In this document: piece after piece, positions 33,051 through 41,087 of the stretch | Numbering within the stretch: position 1 is the stretch's first letter | Layout: each line of letters opens with the position of its first letter | Source: Arcobacter sp. EP1 | Lineage (GTDB): Bacteria > Campylobacterota > Campylobacteria > Campylobacterales > Arcobacteraceae | DNA length: 64,000 nt | Assembly: GCA_001655195.1 (NCBI GenBank) | Contig: LPNY01000076.1 | Location: forward strand, 28,968 to 92,967 | Reading direction: 5' to 3' | Translations under genes and position numbers: made by a program | The notes under the pieces: generated by a model | What the model saw: the letters and a program-made list of their open reading frames with translations, nothing else | Databases searched by the model: none | Told to the model about the DNA's origin: nothing

Positions 33051-33524
33051 TTAAGGACGAATAACTTCCACATTCATAGCGTTACTTGGATCCACTTCAA
33101 CCCAGCTTGTAGTGTCAAAGTCAACTTTAAAAACAACTCCCATATCAAGTTTGTCTTTGTATCCTGTAAAGTGAGCTGCTAAATTGGCTAGTAGTGGATT
33201 GTGCCCTACAATAATCAAGGTATTTACTGTATGAAAGGTGAAGTAGATAGCTTCAATAAGTTCATCTAAGAATCCTTGATAAAGGACTTCATTATATAAA
33301 ACACTTTTTTCAATGCCTAACTCTTCTGCTAAAATCATTGAGGTTGTCTCAGTTCGTAAGGAGGGGCTTGAAACAATTAAGTCTGGTTTGATACCTTTAC
33401 TTTTTAGTTTTTGTGCAATAGTATGTGCATCTTCAATACCTTTAGGTGTTAATTTAATGAAAAAATCATCTTCTTTACTACTAAGATCTTTTTGAGGGTG
33501 GCGCATAATATAGATTGTTTTCAT
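33051..33524 (-). CDS. SixA-like histidine phosphatase (paralogue 1)
   Basis: A 157-residue member of the histidine phosphatase superfamily: catalytic His in YIMRHPQKD, SSPSLRTETTSMI and the second His in IVGHNPLLANLA. The usual RHG/RHA is RHP here. It probably dephosphorylates phosphohistidine in a signalling protein. It lies 12 nt after a second copy of the same family. Substrate unknown. Confidence 0.85.
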   Translation of the reverse strand: MKTIYIMRHPQKDLSSKEDDFFIKLTPKGIEDAHTIAQKLKSKGIKPDLIVSSPSLRTETTSMILAEELGIEKSVLYNEVLYQGFLDELIEAIYFTFHTVNTLIIVGHNPLLANLAAHFTGYKDKLDMGVVFKVDFDTTSWVEVDPSNAMNVEVIRP

Positions 33525-33536
33525 TGGCTTAAAACT

Positions 33537-34025
33537 CTATGCATATTTCTTTGGGTACTCATAACTTTTTAATGTCCCATTTTCTTTGCTGACGTCCATC
33601 CATGAGTCACAATTGAACTCGATTTCAACGATAGCACAAGTTGGTATACTTTCACGAATATCACATAACATATAAGCTAAAGCACTTACTCCTGGATTGT
33701 GACCAACTAAAAAAGCCACATCATTAGTATCATGAATATAAGAAACCATCTCTTGTAAAGTATTAACAAAAGCTTCATAAATGTATGGATTTGGTGTAAT
33801 AGGTTTTTGAAAGCCTACCTCTTTTGCAATAATCTCAGCAGTGCTCATGGCTCTTTTTGCTGGACTACTTATAATGGTATCAGGCATAACACCTTTATCT
33901 TTTAAAAGTTGTCCCATAAAGGGTGCATTTTTTTCACCACGTTTATTGAGGGGTCGGTTATAATCATCAAGGCTTTCATCATCCCAAGATGACTTTGCGT
34001 GTCGGATAATATAGAGTCTTTTCAT
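33537..34025 (-). CDS. SixA-like histidine phosphatase (paralogue 2)
   Basis: A 162-residue SixA-type phosphatase with YIIRHAKSSWDDESLDDYNR, LNKRGEKNAP, SSPAKRAMSTAEII and VGHNPGVSALAY. This is the more canonical of the tandem pair and is transcribed first. Both have a similar C-terminal end containing a Trp before a Asp/Val strand (SWMDVSKENG and SWVEVDPSNA), consistent with duplication. A role on histidine phosphotransfer proteins is inferred from E. coli SixA. Confidence 0.88.
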   Translation of the reverse strand: MKRLYIIRHAKSSWDDESLDDYNRPLNKRGEKNAPFMGQLLKDKGVMPDTIISSPAKRAMSTAEIIAKEVGFQKPITPNPYIYEAFVNTLQEMVSYIHDTNDVAFLVGHNPGVSALAYMLCDIRESIPTCAIVEIEFNCDSWMDVSKENGTLKSYEYPKKYA

Positions 34026-34172
34026 GACTTAATTGTAAAGGGTTCAAGCTTCATGTAAAATTAAAGTGGTTACTAATTTAAATTTTTTTTGTAGATAAAA
34101 GGTAACTACACAATTAATTTTATTTCACTGTTAAATTGGATAAACTTTTAAATATTTAATAAAGGATTTGGT

Positions 34173-35087
34173 TTGGGATATGATTTGAATAAAAAGTTAG
34201 TTATTGCAATATCTTCGCGGGCACTTTTTAATTTAGAACAAGAGAATAAAATATTTGAAGAGATTGGACTTGATGCTTATTATAAACATCAAATTGAAAA
34301 TGAAGATGTATTAATTGAAAAAGGGACAGGTTTTAGGTTAGTAAAAAATCTTTTGCGTATCAATGAAGATTTCCCTGATGACAAACAAGTTGAAGTTATC
34401 GTTATGTCACGAAATAATGCGGCAACTTCTTTGCGTATTACAAAATCTATTGAAAAGTATGAGTTGGATATTGCTCGTTCTGCTTGGAGTGGTGGAAATG
34501 ATATCTCCAAATATTTAAAACCATTTAAAGTTGACCTTTTTTTATCTGCCAATGAAAATGATGTACAACAGGCAATTAATGAAGGAATAGCAGCGGCTAG
34601 AATTTTACCTTATGAAGATGACAATGAAGATTTTCAACAACAAGTACGTATTGCTTTTGATGGTGATGCAGTATTGTTTTCTGAAGAATCAGAGGTTATT
34701 TATAAAACCCAAGGGCTAGATGCATTTTTAGAGTATGAAATAAGTAACGCTAACAATCCTTTAAAAGGGGGACCTTTTGCAAAACTGTTACGGGTTATCT
34801 CAAATATTCAAGCAAAATACCCTCAAGAACAAACACCAATACGAACAGCACTTATTACTGCACGGAACTCTCCCGCACACGAAAGAGTTATTCGAACACT
34901 CAACACATGGAATGTACGTTTAGATGAATCCTTTTTCTTAGGAGGTGTTGATAAATATGAGGTAGTAAAAGCATTTGGAGCAGATATATTCTTTGATGAC
35001 CAAGATGTACATTTAGAAAACACTTCGAAAGTCGCACCAAGTGCAAAGGTTCCTTATAACAGTGATTCTATTTTAAATCGAATTTAG
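34173..35087 (+). CDS. Cytosolic 5'-nucleotidase (NT5C1 family)
   Basis: A 304-residue protein. The start is TTG at 34173, six nt after AAAGGA. The family signatures are VIAISSRALFNLEQEN at the N-terminus, VIVMSRNNAATSLRI, RIAFDGDAVLFSEESE (nucleophile region) and ALITARNSPAHERVIRTL. Such enzymes hydrolyse nucleoside monophosphates, usually AMP or IMP. A monocistronic gene, divergent from the phosphatases. Eukaryotic cN-I homology makes this family recognisable; the preferred nucleotide is unknown. Confidence 0.88.
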   Translation: MGYDLNKKLVIAISSRALFNLEQENKIFEEIGLDAYYKHQIENEDVLIEKGTGFRLVKNLLRINEDFPDDKQVEVIVMSRNNAATSLRITKSIEKYELDIARSAWSGGNDISKYLKPFKVDLFLSANENDVQQAINEGIAAARILPYEDDNEDFQQQVRIAFDGDAVLFSEESEVIYKTQGLDAFLEYEISNANNPLKGGPFAKLLRVISNIQAKYPQEQTPIRTALITARNSPAHERVIRTLNTWNVRLDESFFLGGVDKYEVVKAFGADIFFDDQDVHLENTSKVAPSAKVPYNSDSILNRI

Positions 35088-35097
35088 TTTCATGGTA

Positions 35098-36228
35098 TTA
35101 AATACCATTTGCTAGGCGCAGGTTTTTTAACTCTGTAATAATTTGGAACTCGCGTTGTAGGATATATTCATCATAATCCTGTCTATTTTGACCTTCAAGT
35201 AGGGGTTTAATGGCATATATCTTACTATTTTCTCCACGGCGTAGAATTTTGATTTGGCTTTTAAAATCAAAATCCAACAAGCCAATACTATCTAGTCGAA
35301 ATTGTATATAGGTATTAACAATATTACCTTCATCTAATAAATCTCCATCTTCAATATTGACGATTAAAAAGGTGATCAGTTCTGAAGAAATATCCATAAC
35401 TTTTATTTTGATATCATGTTTATCGACACTTAGAGTTAACTCAAACTCTTTTTCTGGTTCAAGTCTAACATCTTTTCGTCGTCGTAAAGAGAAGGATTTA
35501 ATTCTTGGATTTTCTAATTTAACGGGTTCTCTAAATGATCTGATTTCTGCGATATCAAGTTTAACAGGTTTTGGTAATATGGCTGATTCCACGTTGATGA
35601 TTTTTTCTAAACTCATGACTAGTTTTTGTATGGAGTGTGTTTGTATATAAATATTATTTTTACTGACTTCTTTGACGTATCCTGTATTAATAATAGGTAC
35701 ACCTTTGAAGAAACTAATTATATCAATTGGTATCTCATCACGTTTGTGCATTTCAAAAATATCATAAACATCACTATCTTCATCTTTTTCAATGTTCTCT
35801 TCAATCATTTTTCGTTTGAGTTGAATAAATTCTCGGCGTTGCAAAATTTTAAAGTTGGCTTTAAATAAAGCGGGTTCAAGTAGGTTATGTTCGAAAGGTT
35901 TTTCAATAAAATCAATAACATCAAGTTGTATAGCACTAATGAGATGTTTTTTATCAGTTTGTGCAGAGGTAATAATAGCCTCCATATTGTTGTTGAGCTG
36001 TTTTAAAGCGCGAATGAGTTCAATTCCATTGACGCGGTTTTGTGTAATGTTAGTTATCAAAATGTTAGGTTTGATTTTTTTTGCTTCTTTTAATGATTCG
36101 ATACTGGTTGTAAATATGTGAAGGTTTTTAAAAATGGTTTTGAGGTATTTACCTAAAGAGGACCTCTCTTTTGGATTATACTCAACATACATTACTGTTA
36201 AGTCTTGAAGTTGTTCGAGCTTTTTCAT
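35098..36228 (-). CDS. Pseudo-receiver protein with PilZ-like C-terminus
   Basis: A 376-residue protein. The start is placed at the ATG preceded by GAGGTG; an ATG 12 nt upstream is possible. Residues 1-125 fold like a receiver, but the phosphoacceptor is Asn60 (NILITNITQ) and the acidic pocket is reduced to E16, while K in IEKPFE remains. Residues about 250-360 contain RRRKDVRL and a beta-rich stretch (VMDISSELITFLIVN) that resembles a PilZ domain with an altered second motif. It may be a phosphorylation-independent adaptor, perhaps binding cyclic di-GMP. Both roles are inferred. Confidence 0.6.
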   Translation of the reverse strand: MKKLEQLQDLTVMYVEYNPKERSSLGKYLKTIFKNLHIFTTSIESLKEAKKIKPNILITNITQNRVNGIELIRALKQLNNNMEAIITSAQTDKKHLISAIQLDVIDFIEKPFEHNLLEPALFKANFKILQRREFIQLKRKMIEENIEKDEDSDVYDIFEMHKRDEIPIDIISFFKGVPIINTGYVKEVSKNNIYIQTHSIQKLVMSLEKIINVESAILPKPVKLDIAEIRSFREPVKLENPRIKSFSLRRRKDVRLEPEKEFELTLSVDKHDIKIKVMDISSELITFLIVNIEDGDLLDEGNIVNTYIQFRLDSIGLLDFDFKSQIKILRRGENSKIYAIKPLLEGQNRQDYDEYILQREFQIITELKNLRLANGI

Positions 36229-36435
36229 ACAACACCTCATTCATTAATAAAAGTATTAAATAGTTACAAAGTTATGTTATTACTATTGTAGTAAAATAAT
36301 TATAAAATAAACCAATAAAAATTTAAATTAAGATTAATTGAAGAGTGACAAGACAAATAGTTTTTAATTTTGTTAAATTTTTATTAACATTTTTTTTATA
36401 AAATAGAAGGATAGATTATAAAAAAGGAATAAAAA

Positions 36436-37284
36436 ATGGAACAAGTGAAAACAGTATTTTTTCTAGCATTATTGACCGTTCTATTTGTTTTTGTAGGATT
36501 TTATTTTGGTGGTCCTAATGGAATGCTCATTGCCTTTTTGCTTGCTGGTGGTATGAACTTTTATGCTTATTACTATTCGGATAAACATGTTTTAAAACAC
36601 TATAACGCTGTACACATTGAAGATAGACATCACTATATCTATAAAATTGTTGAGCGTTTAACCCAAAAAGCAAACCTACCAATGCCCAAGGTCTATATTG
36701 TGCCTGACAATATGCCCAATGCTTTTGCAACAGGACGAAACCATGAAAATGCAGCTGTGGCAGTAACCCAAGGACTTTTAGACTTACTTAACGAAAAAGA
36801 GATAGAAGGGGTTATCGCTCACGAGTTATCCCATATAAAACATTATGATATTTTGATAGGTACAATTGCCGCAGTATTTGCAGGAGCCATTGCTATGATT
36901 GCAAATATGTTACAGTTTTCAGCTATGTTTGGAGGAAGTAACCGTCAAGGTGTTCATCCTTTAGTAATGATTGTTATTGCTATTGTATTACCTGTTGCCG
37001 CTGCAATTATACAAATGACAGTTAGTAGAAGTAGGGAGTATATGGCAGATGAGGGTGCTGCAAGACTAACAGGTGATGCTTCAGGGTTACAAAGTGCTTT
37101 AAGTAAGTTAGAAAACTATGCTAAAAGAGGGGACTTACGCTCTGCTACAGAAGAGACAGCACATATGTTTATTATCAATCCTTTTAGTGGTCATGATATT
37201 AAATTTGGTGATTTGTTTCGAACTCATCCTACAACAGCAGATAGAATCGCGCGACTTGAAGAGTTGAAGTTTGAGTTACAATAA
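36436..37284 (+). CDS. htpX: HtpX-type membrane zinc metalloprotease
   Basis: A 282-residue M48 peptidase with N-terminal TM pair (about 7-45), the zinc motif H129-E-L-S-H133 in [13 protein letters not shown], further TM helices (about 140-165 and 175-200) and [13 protein letters not shown] with the third ligand Glu. It degrades misfolded membrane proteins. Monocistronic; its stop codon lies inside a bidirectional terminator shared with the convergent gene. Confidence 0.95.
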   Translation: MEQVKTVFFLALLTVLFVFVGFYFGGPNGMLIAFLLAGGMNFYAYYYSDKHVLKHYNAVHIEDRHHYIYKIVERLTQKANLPMPKVYIVPDNMPNAFATGRNHENAAVAVTQGLLDLLNEKEIEGVIAHELSHIKHYDILIGTIAAVFAGAIAMIANMLQFSAMFGGSNRQGVHPLVMIVIAIVLPVAAAIIQMTVSRSREYMADEGAARLTGDASGLQSALSKLENYAKRGDLRSATEETAHMFIINPFSGHDIKFGDLFRTHPTTADRIARLEELKFELQ

Positions 37285-37313
37285 AAGAGAGAAACGCGAT
37301 GCTTCTCTCTTTT
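37283..37313. terminator. Bidirectional terminator overlapping two stop codons
   Basis: AAAAGAGAGAA and TTCTCTCTTTT form a perfect 11-bp stem around ACGCGATGC. The stem includes the htpX stop and reaches the stop of the convergent DUF134 gene, so both genes end within the hairpin. Confidence 0.75.
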
Positions 37314-37899
37314 ACTTAAAAGTATCAATAAGAGTACTAATACTTAGTTCATCTCTAATGATTGGGTAAATACCTTTTGTAATCAAAGAATTTTTTAGAT
37401 TGGTACCTATTTTATCTGTGATAAAATAGTTTGCTGTGTATTCATGTAAAATATTAGGTAGTACAGCATTGGGTTTTGTATCATTTTGATTAGCAGGGTT
37501 TGTAACACATAGTTGTGATTGTAGTTTATAATCTTTAATATGAAAGATAAAAATATAAGGTGCATCAACACTGATGTTTTCTAACTCCTCTTTTGATGAA
37601 GAACAGACTGCAACATGGAACTCATTTTTAACTTCATGAATTTTTAGGTTAGATCCAGTGATTAAAGCTGTAGCAATTTTTTTTCTGGCACTTTTAACAA
37701 TTCGAGCAAATGTTGGTCGAGATACATTCATTTTTTTTGCTGCATCTTCTTGATACATATTAAATAAATCCATTAATTGAATTGCTTCCATCTCTTCGTG
37801 TAACAAAACAATATCTTCATGTGGTTGGCTATCTTTTGGACCAAAATATTTAGTTTTTAGCTTAAGTGTTAACTCTCTTTGTAGTTTTTCTCTTGCCAT
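37312..37899 (-). CDS. DUF134 HTH protein with NifX/NifB-like C-terminal domain
   Basis: A 195-residue two-part protein. The N-terminal half (about 15-85) is DUF134, with a sigma-4-like helix-turn-helix: MDLFNMYQEDAAKKMNVSRPTFARIVKSARKKIATAL. The C-terminal half (about 88-195) matches the dinitrogenase iron-molybdenum cofactor biosynthesis fold (HVAVCSSSKEEL and TANYFITDKIGTNLKNSL). DUF134 is a putative DNA-binding family of unknown effector. A divergent NifX-like gene lies 533 nt away, beyond the unit at 37998-38332. No nitrogenase genes are nearby. Confidence 0.8.
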   Translation of the reverse strand: MAREKLQRELTLKLKTKYFGPKDSQPHEDIVLLHEEMEAIQLMDLFNMYQEDAAKKMNVSRPTFARIVKSARKKIATALITGSNLKIHEVKNEFHVAVCSSSKEELENISVDAPYIFIFHIKDYKLQSQLCVTNPANQNDTKPNAVLPNILHEYTANYFITDKIGTNLKNSLITKGIYPIIRDELSISTLIDTFK

Positions 37900-37997
37900 T
37901 TTCCCTCTTTAATCATAATATTTCTCTATAAGATATTACGAATAGTTTTTTTTACGCATGATTCTATCATAATAAAATAAAATTAACAAATATATAC

Positions 37998-38026
37998 TTG
38001 ACATATGTTCATTTGTCTGCTATAAT
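37998..38026 (+). promoter_or_regulatory. Perfect-consensus promoter flanked by a direct repeat
   Basis: TTGACA (37998-38003), 17-nt spacer and TATAAT (38021-38026) give an ideal sigma-70 promoter. CATATGTTCA occurs at 38002-38011 in the spacer and again at 38032-38041 at the expected start site, 30 nt apart, which suggests regulator binding. Confidence 0.8.
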
Positions 38027-38032
38027 TCGGTC

Positions 38033-38332
38033 ATATGTTCAAAAGGCAGATTTATATTGAGCCGTATTAAACAGTACTTCTAAGAAAAAATAGAATGAGA
38101 CTCCCTAAAATCAAGGTTCCTAGCAGACCTATACTATTTTACACAGGACGAATGCTGTTTATAATTTATAAATTTGTTGGTAATATATTTAACATTGAGA
38201 TTAATTTGTGTTGTTTCAAATCCCGAACTACACTGTAGTTCACTCCTTAGTCATAATCAAGATGTTAATGGTTTTTGTAAAAATCCATAAATTTGAATTC
38301 TTTTTTACATTTTTACAAAAACCCCTTTTTCT
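38033..38332 (+). ncRNA. Candidate small RNA (or tiny gene) of about 300 nt
   Basis: The transcript predicted from the perfect promoter to the terminator at 38270-38332 covers a region without a conventional gene. It contains the hairpin GAACTACA-C-TGTAGTTC (38225-38241). A 47-codon frame at 38095-38238 (MRLPKIKVPSRPILFYTGRM...) has no ribosome site, so a coding role is doubtful but possible. I do not recognise tmRNA, 4.5S, 6S or RNase P RNA features. The unit lies between the DUF134 gene and the NifX-like gene. Confidence 0.5.
38270..38332 (+). terminator. Strong terminator with 15-bp stem
   Basis: GGTTTTTGTAAAAAT (38270-38284) and ATTTTTACAAAAACC (38309-38323) are exact complements around a 24-nt loop, followed by CCTTTTTCTC. 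It would end the transcript from 37998 about 100 nt before the NifX-like gene. Confidence 0.75.
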
Positions 38333-38432
38333 CACTACTAAAATAAAACTAAATAATCAACAATAAAAGAGTCTTTAGTTTCAATCACTTTTTTATTATT
38401 GTATTTAAAATCTACATTTTTAAGGAGAACTT

Positions 38433-38765
38433 ATGAGAATTGTATTTCCTACCAAAGAAAATATGAGTTATATCTCTCATGCTGCAAGTTTACAAGAGGC
38501 TGACTACTTAACTGTACTTCGTGTTCGAGGACAAAATATCACAGGTGTTGAAACCATTAAAAATCATAGTTACACAAGCAATGATGAATTAGTTAAAGAG
38601 TTTAAAGCGAACCAGTTCGGTGTCGTAGTAACTCCCGATGCAAATTCCTTGCCGGTACATAAATTAAAAAGTGCTGGTATTTCAGTCTATGAAGATGAAC
38701 CTTCACAACTTGTGTTAGAAGCTTTTAGTGAGTTTGTTCAAGACAAGTTAATTCGTATATATTAG
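38433..38765 (+). CDS. NifX/NafY-like domain protein
   Basis: A 110-residue protein of the dinitrogenase iron-molybdenum cofactor fold: MRIVFPTKENMSYISHA, EADYLTVLRVRGQNITGVETIKN, then FGVVVTPDANSLPVHKLKSAGISVYEDE. Members bind or carry metal-sulfur clusters, but many stand outside nitrogen fixation. AAGGAG precedes the ATG. The divergent DUF134 protein carries a related C-terminal domain, so the pair may share ligand or pathway. Function not defined. Confidence 0.75.
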   Translation: MRIVFPTKENMSYISHAASLQEADYLTVLRVRGQNITGVETIKNHSYTSNDELVKEFKANQFGVVVTPDANSLPVHKLKSAGISVYEDEPSQLVLEAFSEFVQDKLIRIY

Positions 38766-38766
38766 G

Positions 38767-38794
38767 CAAAAAAAAAGCGGGTTCGACCCCGCTT
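38767..38794 (-). terminator. Terminator after aroC
   Basis: AAGCGGG and CCCGCTT form a perfect 7-bp GC-rich stem, with an A9 run on the plus strand (38768-38776), so on the minus strand a T-run follows the stem. It ends the rnhA-rnc-aroC transcript. The TTCGA loop is not a tRNA T-loop. Confidence 0.85.
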
Positions 38795-38873
38795 AAGTTC
38801 CTTTCAACTTGCCCAAAGTAAAGGATACGCAATATTACAAAAAAAATCTTTAAAGAAGATAAAATTTGATAGG

Positions 38874-39947
38874 TTAATTATAAACCTTTTTTATATTTTC
38901 AAGTTTACTACTCATATTTAATAATAACATGTCTGCAAGTACTAGTGCCATCATAGATTCCGCAACAATACTTCCTCTTGGAGCAACACATGGATCATGT
39001 CTACCTTTTAGTGCACAATTAACATCCTGGTTAGCAGTATCAACAGTATCTTGGTTTAAAAAGATTGAAGGTGTTGGCTTAAAATGTACTTTTACAATGA
39101 TATCTTCACCGTTACTAATACCTCCCAAAATACCACCGCTGTGATTGCTCTTAAATCCATCAGATGTTATTTGGTCATTGTTATCAAGACCTGTTACTTT
39201 TGTTGACTCTATTCCATCACCAATTTCAACACCTTTAACAGCGTTAATACTCATCATTGCATTAGCAATTTGAGAATCTAGTTTATGATAGATTGCTTCA
39301 CCTAATCCAATAGGAGCATTCGATACTCGAACGAGTGCAACACCACCCACAGAATTGTGAGACTCTTTTGCTTTTAAAATTGCCTCTTTTTGCTCACTCT
39401 CTTTGCTTGCATCAAGGGCAAAGATTTCACTGGTAGTTGCATGGTTAAAGTCATAGCTTTGTGCTTGGATTCCATTAATTGAGCAAATCCCACTTTGGAT
39501 ATTGATTCCAAGCTCTTGTAACATGAGTTTTGCTACTGCACCTGCTGCAACACGAGCACTGGTCTCTCTAGCACTACTTCTTCCACCACCTCGGTAGTCT
39601 CGAATACCATATTTATGAAAGTAAGTAAAATCTGCATGTCCAGGTCTAAAAAGATCTTTTACGTTAGTATAATCTTTACTTTTTTGATTCTCATTAAATA
39701 GAACCATTGCAAGAGATGTTCCTGTTGTTTGTCCTTCAAAAACTCCACTGAGGATCTCTATTTTGTCACCTTCTTTACGCGCAGTTTCAAATTTACTTTT
39801 ACCAGGTTTTCGTCTATCCATTTCACTTTGAATAAACTCTTCATCAATTGTAATACCTGCTGGAACACCATCAACGATACACCCTAGGGCTTTACCGTGA
39901 CTCTCTCCAAAGGTGGTAAATTTAAATCGTTCTCCAAAGCTATTCAT
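38874..39947 (-). CDS. aroC: Chorismate synthase
   Basis: A 357-residue enzyme making chorismate from EPSP, the last shikimate step. Signatures: [18 protein letters not shown] near the N-terminus, [29 protein letters not shown] and [11 protein letters not shown] at the C-terminus. It overlaps rnc by four nt and is followed by a terminator. Usual length. Confidence 0.97.
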   Translation of the reverse strand: MNSFGERFKFTTFGESHGKALGCIVDGVPAGITIDEEFIQSEMDRRKPGKSKFETARKEGDKIEILSGVFEGQTTGTSLAMVLFNENQKSKDYTNVKDLFRPGHADFTYFHKYGIRDYRGGGRSSARETSARVAAGAVAKLMLQELGINIQSGICSINGIQAQSYDFNHATTSEIFALDASKESEQKEAILKAKESHNSVGGVALVRVSNAPIGLGEAIYHKLDSQIANAMMSINAVKGVEIGDGIESTKVTGLDNNDQITSDGFKSNHSGGILGGISNGEDIIVKVHFKPTPSIFLNQDTVDTANQDVNCALKGRHDPCVAPRGSIVAESMMALVLADMLLLNMSSKLENIKKVYN

Positions 39948-40627
39948 TTTTTTTGACCTTTTAATGTTTCTAATGCAATTTTTGCCACTGCTTGTTGGGC
40001 AAGTTTTTTACTCTTTCCAATGGCTTGACCATAATTTTCACCATCTATCCAGATGCTGACTTCAAACTCTTTTTTATGATCTGGTCCATATGAACCTTCG
40101 ATTTTATATTCAGGAATTGATGCAAATTGTGCTTGCGTTATCTCTTGTAGTGCTGTTTTGTAATCACTAAAAAGAACATCAAGATTGATTTTGTCATAAG
40201 ATTTTTCTAATAGTTTTAGAATAATTGGTTTAAGTGTATCTAACCCTGATTCTAAATAAATAGCACCCATGATTGCTTCAAAGGCATCAGATAAAATAGA
40301 AGCTTTACTTCGTCCTTTATTTCGCTCTTCTGCAACTGAGATAAAAATAAAATCACCCAGTTTTATTTCGTTTGCTAGTTTGGTAAATCCTGTTTCATTA
40401 ACCAGTGAAGCTCTGATTTTAGATAAATCACCTTCATTTGATTTTGGAAACTTTTTGTATAAATATTCACCCACTATTAGGTTTAAAACCGCATCTCCTA
40501 AGAACTCTAAACGTTCATTGTTATAGGGTTTTTTATAACTTTTGTGGGTAAGTGCTTCGATTATCAGATCTCTATTTTTAAACTGATAATCCAAACACTT
40601 TTCAAGTTTTGAATAATCGCCTGTCAT
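39944..40627 (-). CDS. rnc: Ribonuclease III
   Basis: A 227-residue double-strand RNA endonuclease for rRNA and mRNA processing. The RNase III signature [19 protein letters not shown] and the second acid cluster ([15 protein letters not shown]) lie in the first 150 residues, followed by a dsRNA-binding domain (about 155-225, [12 protein letters not shown] to [16 protein letters not shown]). Sits between rnhA and aroC, overlapping aroC. Confidence 0.97.
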   Translation of the reverse strand: MTGDYSKLEKCLDYQFKNRDLIIEALTHKSYKKPYNNERLEFLGDAVLNLIVGEYLYKKFPKSNEGDLSKIRASLVNETGFTKLANEIKLGDFIFISVAEERNKGRSKASILSDAFEAIMGAIYLESGLDTLKPIILKLLEKSYDKINLDVLFSDYKTALQEITQAQFASIPEYKIEGSYGPDHKKEFEVSIWIDGENYGQAIGKSKKLAQQAVAKIALETLKGQKK

Positions 40628-40652
40628 TTTTTCCTCTTCTTTTTAAATTGGT

Positions 40653-41087
40653 TTAACGAAGCTTTTCAGCCTCAGTGCGTGCAAGTATATCACACCTTTC
40701 ATTATGTTCATGACCTGCATGACCTTTGACCCAAGTGGCTTCAATGGTATGTTGTTTTGAAACCTCTAAGTACTCTTTCCATAACTCACAGTTTTTTACA
40801 GGTTTTTTTGCGGCAGTTTTCCAGCCATTTTTAACCCAACCTGTTAGCCATTCATTGATTCCTTTAACCACATAAGTGGAATCAGAAATAATATGAACAC
40901 TACAAGGTTCTTTTAATGCTTTAAGTCCTTGAATAACACCCAAAAGCTCCATTTGGTTGTTGGTTGTCATGGGATTTCCCCCACTGAACTCTTTTTCTTG
41001 ACCTTTATACTCTAAAATGGTTCCCCAGCCGCCAGGACCCGGATTTCCTAAACTTGAACCATCACTGTAAAGACTGATTTGTTTCAT
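40653..41087 (-). CDS. rnhA: Ribonuclease HI
   Basis: A 144-residue enzyme that degrades RNA in RNA-DNA hybrids. The active site acids are in YSDGSSLGNPGPGGWG, QMELLGVIQGL, ISDSTYV and ERCDILARTEA. The start is the ATG after AAAGG at 41087; an ATG 30 nt further upstream overlaps the preceding gene and would add ten unusual residues. It overlaps the TPR gene by 26 nt. Forms a unit with rnc and aroC. Confidence 0.95.
   Translation of the reverse strand: MKQISLYSDGSSLGNPGPGGWGTILEYKGQEKEFSGGNPMTTNNQMELLGVIQGLKALKEPCSVHIISDSTYVVKGINEWLTGWVKNGWKTAAKKPVKNCELWKEYLEVSKQHTIEATWVKGHAGHEHNERCDILARTEAEKLR

Noticed and set aside
38095-38238. 47-codon open frame in the spacer as a confident gene
   Set aside because: No ribosome binding site, no recognisable domain and it lies within a likely small RNA unit; kept only as a possibility.
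37312-38765. Nitrogen fixation locus
   Set aside because: Only NifX-like and DUF134 proteins are present; no nifHDK or other assembly genes are seen, and these domains are common outside nitrogen fixation.
38767-38794. TTCGA flanked by complementary GC-rich arms, resembling a tRNA T-arm
   Set aside because: There is no acceptor, D or anticodon arm around it; the stem with adjoining T-run on the minus strand is the aroC terminator.
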